Assembly (NCBI RefSeq): GCF_026151205.1
Contig: NC_087074.1
Coordinates: forward strand, 2,108,001-2,172,000
Length of the DNA: 64,000 nucleotides
Direction of reading: 5' to 3'
Source of the DNA: Bolinopsis microptera
Lineage: Eukaryota; Ctenophora; Tentaculata; Lobata; Bolinopsidae
The position numbers and the translations under genes were made by a program. Position 1 is the stretch's first letter, and every line of letters begins with the position of its first letter. Positions 59,007 to 64,000 of the stretch are shown in pieces. The notes under the pieces are model-generated. The model did not search any database and was not told the DNA's origin. It saw only the letters and a program-made list of their open reading frames with translations.

Positions 59007-59660
59007 GGAGTTGTACTTGTTGTACCACGTGTTGCCCATTTATAAGGAGATGAATGGGTTGTTAGGATATATTGTAGTGATAATTATAGTGGCGGGATTG
59101 TATATTTTATAAATAAGTATATATTTGCAAGTTTGATACCTGGAGACCAAGACTATGAAATATCTAATAATGAGATGACGTCGTGAATGGTGAATTATAT
59201 GTTTCTTTGGCGCCGTTTGGATTCTTGAAGGATTAAGTTGCAGTCCATGTAAAATATAAATGCTCCAGAATTACACGTTTTCAGTTTTACAGTCGTTTCT
59301 GAAACATAGCGTTAATTTCTGAGTAAACAGTCATGTTCATATATTATAATTATGATATGTGTATATATTTGCAGTTTATTTTGAACATAAATTTTCATTG
59401 GTTGTAGATCCAAACTCCATTCTAGAATCTAGATGCTAGATAAATTTTTATTGGTTTGTAAGAAGCTAGTTAGTTATGTATATTATAGCTTAATTGTTAG
59501 GATTTTATTGATATTGGGTTTGCTAGGCAGTATTTTGACATCTTAAATTCGCATTTTACTTTTATCATTGTTTATGTTATCGCTGATACACGTTGCGTTT
59601 TATTTTTCAGGCGCGAAAGTTTTTGCAACGTGTAGTAAATGTAATACTTAAGGGGGCCGG
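59007..59660. other. SLC25 3' flank
   Basis: AT-rich. CACGTGTTGCCCATTTATAA at about 59,025 resembles the upstream E-box/CArG composite but breaks the CArG consensus. Nothing coding. Confidence 0.4.
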
Positions 59661-59666
59661 GGGGGT

Positions 59667-60364
59667 CTTCATCAAAATTCTCTCGAAATCGACTTTATAG
59701 TTGTTTCTGATAGAGGGGAATGATATCTATCAGCTGCTTTTGGTCCCATAGAAAAATATTGTTCCTAGCCAAAATTATCGCCGGTCAAAGGTCAGCGCTT
59801 ATGTGTAATTGTATTGCGCGAGCGATTTTCAATCGCGCGTTCTGAAAATCGAGTCTAAAAATCTATCTTCTCCTACATTTTTTGAGCAATCACCCTCAAA
59901 CTTTCAGGATATGTTCTTAGGATCAGTTAGAAGAGAACTCTAGAGCCAGAATTTTGAGATAGGCCTTTAAAGATTTTTAATTTGATTTTGAAAATTTTGG
60001 ACCTTGATTTTTAGAGGTCCAAGATTTTCAAAATCGAATTAAAAATCTTTAAAGGCCTATCTCAAAATTCTGGCTCTAGAGTTCTCTTCTAACTGATCCT
60101 AAGAACATATCCTGAAAGTTTGAGGGTGATTGCTCAAAAAATGTAGGAGAAGATAAATTTTTAGACTCGATTTTCAGAACGCGCGATTGAAAATCGCTCG
60201 CGCAATACAATTAGACATAACTTATGTCATAATCACTGACCTTTTAGCGGCGATAATTTCGGCTAGGAACAAAAATTTTCTATGGGACTAAAAGCAGCTG
60301 ATAGATATCATTCCTTACTACCAGAAACAACTATAAAGTCGATTTCGAGAGAATTTTGATGAAG
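59667..60364. mobile_element. 698-bp near-perfect palindrome
   Basis: CTTCATCAAAATTCTCTCGA at the left is mirrored by TCGAGAGAATTTTGATGAAG at the right. Arms of about 340 bp are nearly identical around a TGATTTTTAG loop near 60,005-60,013. No clear target duplication. The arms contain GCGCGAGCGATTTTCAATCG, itself a short palindrome. Confidence 0.95.
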
Positions 60365-60500
60365 AATTTTCAGAAATGTAATCCCATTTATTCGATCCAG
60401 GAACCAAAGATATGACGGAATATAATTATAAATATAACGACGACAATCACAAATCAATGGATTTTGTCAAATTATGCGAATTTTACGCTTACTTTTTGGC

Positions 60501-60900
60501 ACCAAGTCGGAACTCACTTATCATTTCAAAAAGGTACGACAAATTTGTTATTGTGCAAAAGCTCGCATTCTCAAGAAAACAATGGTAAAAACATTTTATA
60601 AATCCGAACAAGTTTAATTTTATCGTGCACCTAGCTCCTAATATTATAATATGCATATCATGTAGTACTAGTAGTAGCCAGTAGCTAGTAAGCTATGCTA
60701 TACACCAAGTCGGAACTCACTTAATATCATTTCAAAAAGGTACGACAAATTTATTATTGTGCAAAAGCTCGCATTCTCAAGAAAACAATGGTAAAAACAT
60801 TTTATAAATCCGAACAAGTTTAATTTTATCGTGCACCTAGCTCCTAATATTATAATATGCATATCATGTAGTAGTAGCCATTAGCTAGTAAGCTATGCTA
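60501..60900. repeat. 202-bp tandem duplication
   Basis: ACCAAGTCGGAACTCACTTA begins at 60501 and at 60703; both copies run to TAGCTAGTAAGCTATGCTAT. Confidence 0.93.
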
Positions 60901-60971
60901 TTCACTATATTACTATACCCCATATCAAATATATGGGGTATCCGTATAGTATTAGTAATATAGTGAATAGC
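60897..60971. repeat. 75-bp palindrome
   Basis: GCTATTCACTATATTACTAT and its mirror ATAGTATTAGTAATATAGTG/AATAGC surround CCCCATAT..ATATGGGG. Confidence 0.85.
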
Positions 60972-62042
60972 CAAACTTTAATGTTTAACTACAAACTAAC
61001 GACTTATCCGGCTATAATTGTATAAGCTCGTCATCGATACTCGATAGTTCGTAAACTTTTGAGATATTTTTTTACAAAATGAGGCCTGAACATTGTCATT
61101 TGTCGCCTGTTGATTAAACTCGTGTGATATCCCCTGTCATTACAGTTACACCAGGGCATGATACTTGGACAGTTATGAGCTATAACTATACGGAGAAAAC
61201 TCCGGGAGAAGTTTATTAAGTCAAAGTGATCGCCACCACGCGCACGGTAAGTTTTTTAAAACTAGAACTTAATAATAGCTGTGCAGACTGCAGTGTCTGT
61301 CTGATTAGCCGTTTTGCAAACTTCAATTGTGTTCGATCAGTATATAATACACCTGCACCGCCGCCATTATTTCGATAAGATCTTTTGTAGTTTTATAACT
61401 ATAAGTATAATGATTGTACCTTCAGGGCTCACTAATTGAAATTGCCATTTATAAGCCATATATAGCGTCTAATCGGCGACTTTAATTAAATTTAAAATAA
61501 TTTGAATTGTCCGTTTATCAACGGCTCCATCTCTAACAGTGACACACTACCGAGTGCATTCACTCTTAGTTACTCTTAACTAGGTACCATTGATTTATAA
61601 TTGACTAAACAAGCCCTCACCCTTTATAGTTACCCTTAACTAGGTACTATTGTTTTGTTATTAGTTAAACACAATATGACCTTTCAGCTCAATCGTCGGT
61701 AAATGGTGTCTACGCCCTACCGGATAGTCTATATAAGATCAGGAAAAACAGACTTGTTTAACGATTTCACTTTTATTTCTTGGTTGCTATTGCTCCTTCA
61801 TAATATTTCTTGTTTTTAAACTTGACTTTAAAAAGTAAAACTTCGAACATTCCAGTTCCACATCCATTACTTCTATTAGTAGTACTAGTATGAATACAAA
61901 AGCGGCCTACAGAACAAAACTTTAGCTTCAACTTGACAAAATCCTATCATAGGAAATCCATTGAATTTAGCATATTTTTGTTAAATCTTGATAACATAAT
62001 AACATACCAACACCACCCTTTATTTTTAGGAAGAATCTAAGT
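60972..62042. other. intergenic before the last gene
   Basis: AT-rich. Two diverged copies of AGTTACYCTTAACTAGGTAC lie near 61,567 and 61,627. It ends in CCCTTTATTTTTAG, 13 nt before the next ATG, which could be a 5'UTR or trans-splice acceptor. Confidence 0.45.
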
Positions 62043-64000
62043 ATGAGATTTCACGTACCCCGCTGCCGTGCACTAGAACTAATTTATCTTTACGCATTGG
62101 TATTGATTATCTGTCTGTATTTGTCTCGATTCGGCAAGCGCTCTGAATTCTCCAGATTTTCTAAAAGTTTTGAAGTGAAGACAGTTGGCTCGGTATCGGA
62201 AGGGTCCAAGTGGCTCGGGTATTACTCGACACCAGTTATCGGTAAGTCTTTCATCGATCCTAATATTGAACATGGAGGTGGACCAACGTTTTTCTGGCGT
62301 GTGACAATGATTTACTAATGAACTTCCAGCTTTTCGTTGACCATTTAAAACCCATAAACTTTATAGTTGATGGGTATCAACAATAAAGTAAACCATATTT
62401 GTCTGAAACGTGACAATCAGATCATAATATTATGATGATTAGAATAGTGAATAGCAATGCATTCAATACAAATACTGATATCAGTATTTGTGTTGAATGC
62501 ATTGCTATTCCAATCATCATATTTATACTTATACTTTTAATTTTTATAAACTTTTTCTTGAAGCATTACGGGATGAAATACTTTGTTCCGGCCACTGTAT
62601 TCAATATGCTTCAATACTGGGACAATAATTAATGTTTATTGCAGGAGTGGTATCACAAGATGTGAAGCTAAAAGAGCTGGTGTCAGTGAGTGAAAGTTCT
62701 GCAATATCTGCGGACGACTTGCACGTCATACCCACCTCAGTTGTGAGATGGCTCCAATTATCAGGTAAAGAATTTAATAACCTACCTGTACGCACATTTT
62801 AAAAACTTTCACGTTCATTTTAAGAACTTTCGCTTTCACTTTAAAAACTTTGGCTTTGAAAAAGCATAAGGCGTCACCAATTAATTTCCAGCCCTCGGAT
62901 TTAATTTAATAATAAACCAGATTTCGTTAACTTTATATAGTAAACCCCCCCCCCCCCCCCCCCCCCCCGTCATGTACAACGCAGTTCAAATCCAATTTTA
63001 TAAAACTTCATTTATATTTAATTTGAAATTACGATATTAAACAATACTTTGAAAGGAGCACAAGTCGTACCGATACCAAGTGACCTACCTCTTGATCGGC
63101 GGAATGAAGTTTTAAACTCAGTCAACGGAATTGTCATTTACAGTCAGGTATGAATTATAAATATATCGCATATCGCATGGCACAGAATTCTTTTCTTTCG
63201 TTGATATTTTATTATTTCGCCAATTGTTTCTTGAAATTGCTATAAAACCACATTAATATTTTCATTGATTTGATTTGATTTGATAAAAGTGGTAGTATAG
63301 TACGATTAAGTCATGTGATTCAAAATGATCGCCTAAATAACTTAATTAGGCGCTTAAACCTACATTTTTGATAAAGAAAATATATTTTAGGATCATTTAC
63401 AAGAATCAAGTTGGATTTTTGAAGCTCTTGATCAAACAGAAAACAAACCAGTATGGATTATTGATGATGTAAAATTAAAGGGTCCACCCACTGCTGATGC
63501 ACGCATGGAACCTAATAACACCAAACTAAATTTGAATGTGGGTATATTTTATTTTAAATAACTGATTAATAAGTTGAGCCATTCAATAAGAAAGCTTGGT
63601 TTTTACTCGATATTAATATTTTTCATTATTACTTTATTACAAATAATAGCCACTAATCTAGTAACATTTACGATTACCATTCTTATTTGAACAAAGTTGT
63701 AAATTTTCATGTTTCAGGCATCAACAGTGAACGACCACTTTAGTCCACCACTCGACCTCCAGGAAATAGAAGCTCTGTCCATTCTATCACAGTCCCTAAA
63801 AGGCAACATACCTTTTGATTTGACATGTCTGGACTCATCCTACCTGGATGCATCCCAGTCCTTCAAAAACTTCATACCTGTCATATCAGACCAAGAATGT
63901 AATTTATTAATGAAACATGTCAATCTCTCTCATTACCTGTCCCCAACCCCACACTATCTGAGCTCCCAGGGTAATGAAAACCATAGGATTGTTCAACAAT
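62043..64000 (+). CDS. unidentified type II membrane protein, 5' part (runs off the window)
   Basis: Five exons in phase: 62043-62241, 62645-62764, 63056-63147, 63391-63537, and 63718 past 64000. They give at least 280 aa. A short basic N terminus is followed by one hydrophobic segment (LIYLYALVLIICLYLS, about residues 14-29) and then a basic/Ser-rich stretch, the shape of a Golgi or surface type II protein. The lumenal part has VVSQDVKLKELVSV, NSVNGIVIYSQ and SSWIFEALDQTENKPVWIID. I do not recognise the family. Golgi glycosyltransferases and sulfotransferases share this layout, but no catalytic motif is seen. Intron 1 holds a 92-bp palindrome. Confidence 0.7.
62430..62521. mobile_element. 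92-bp palindrome in intron 1 of the last gene
   Basis: TATGATGATTAGAATAGTGA, ATAGCAATGCATTCAATACA and AATACTGATATCAGTATTTG fold back on themselves. The right arm lacks about 7 bp. Foldback MITE-like. Confidence 0.88.
62946..62968. repeat. poly-C tract
   Basis: About 22 consecutive C in intron 2 of the last gene. Confidence 0.95.

Overview
The window is animal nuclear DNA: split genes with GT-AG introns, AT-rich non-coding sequence with GC-richer exons, animal-type genes (VARP, CHERP, ZCCHC8, UTP14, SLC25 and SLC26 carriers, rhodopsin-like receptors) and many decayed LINEs, MITEs, foldback elements and simple repeats. I cannot name the species. Intronless receptor genes, many nested genes and splice-acceptor-like sequences just before several start codons suggest a marine invertebrate, perhaps an early-branching one such as a hydrozoan or ctenophore. 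That is inference.

Layout. 1-7,600: gene-free and repeat-rich, with LINE remnants, a hAT-type MITE inside a LINE ORF1, and a 2-kb TTAA-flanked inverted-repeat element. 7,698-22,076: five densely packed plus-strand housekeeping genes: TXNDC17, ZCCHC8 (nuclear exosome targeting), UTP14 (ribosomal small-subunit processome), a GTDC1/QTMAN-type glycosyltransferase (tRNA queuosine mannosylation) and CHERP (U2 snRNP-associated). Four of the five act in RNA metabolism. Most starts lie 1-6 nt after an AG acceptor, which fits spliced-leader trans-splicing or 5'UTR introns. 22,822-45,840: a 23-kb ANKRD27/VARP gene (VPS9 domain, two ankyrin blocks, two CHPLCxCxxC zinc microdomains). Antisense genes lie in its introns: one secreted-protein gene and a tandem cluster of three rhodopsin-like receptors, one of them frameshifted. 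47,001-59,006: an SLC25A14/A30-type mitochondrial carrier with an intronless antisense SLC26A11-like transporter in its 10.4-kb intron. 59,007-62,042: a 0.7-kb near-perfect palindrome and other repeats. 62,043-64,000: the 5' part of an unidentified type II membrane protein gene.

The most unusual feature is a set of tandem arrays that coincide with splice junctions. In ANKRD27 one 46/48-bp array repeats a 3' splice acceptor plus the first codons of the exon about 16 times. A 57-bp array repeats the end of an exon plus its 5' donor six times. Smaller duplications overlap or abut acceptors elsewhere in ANKRD27, in UTP14 and in the SLC25 gene, and another array covers the stop codon of a receptor gene. 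Only one copy in each ANKRD27 array gives an open reading frame; the other copies lead to an early stop. Exon maps were assembled by eye from splice signals, phase and family similarity, and no transcript data were available.
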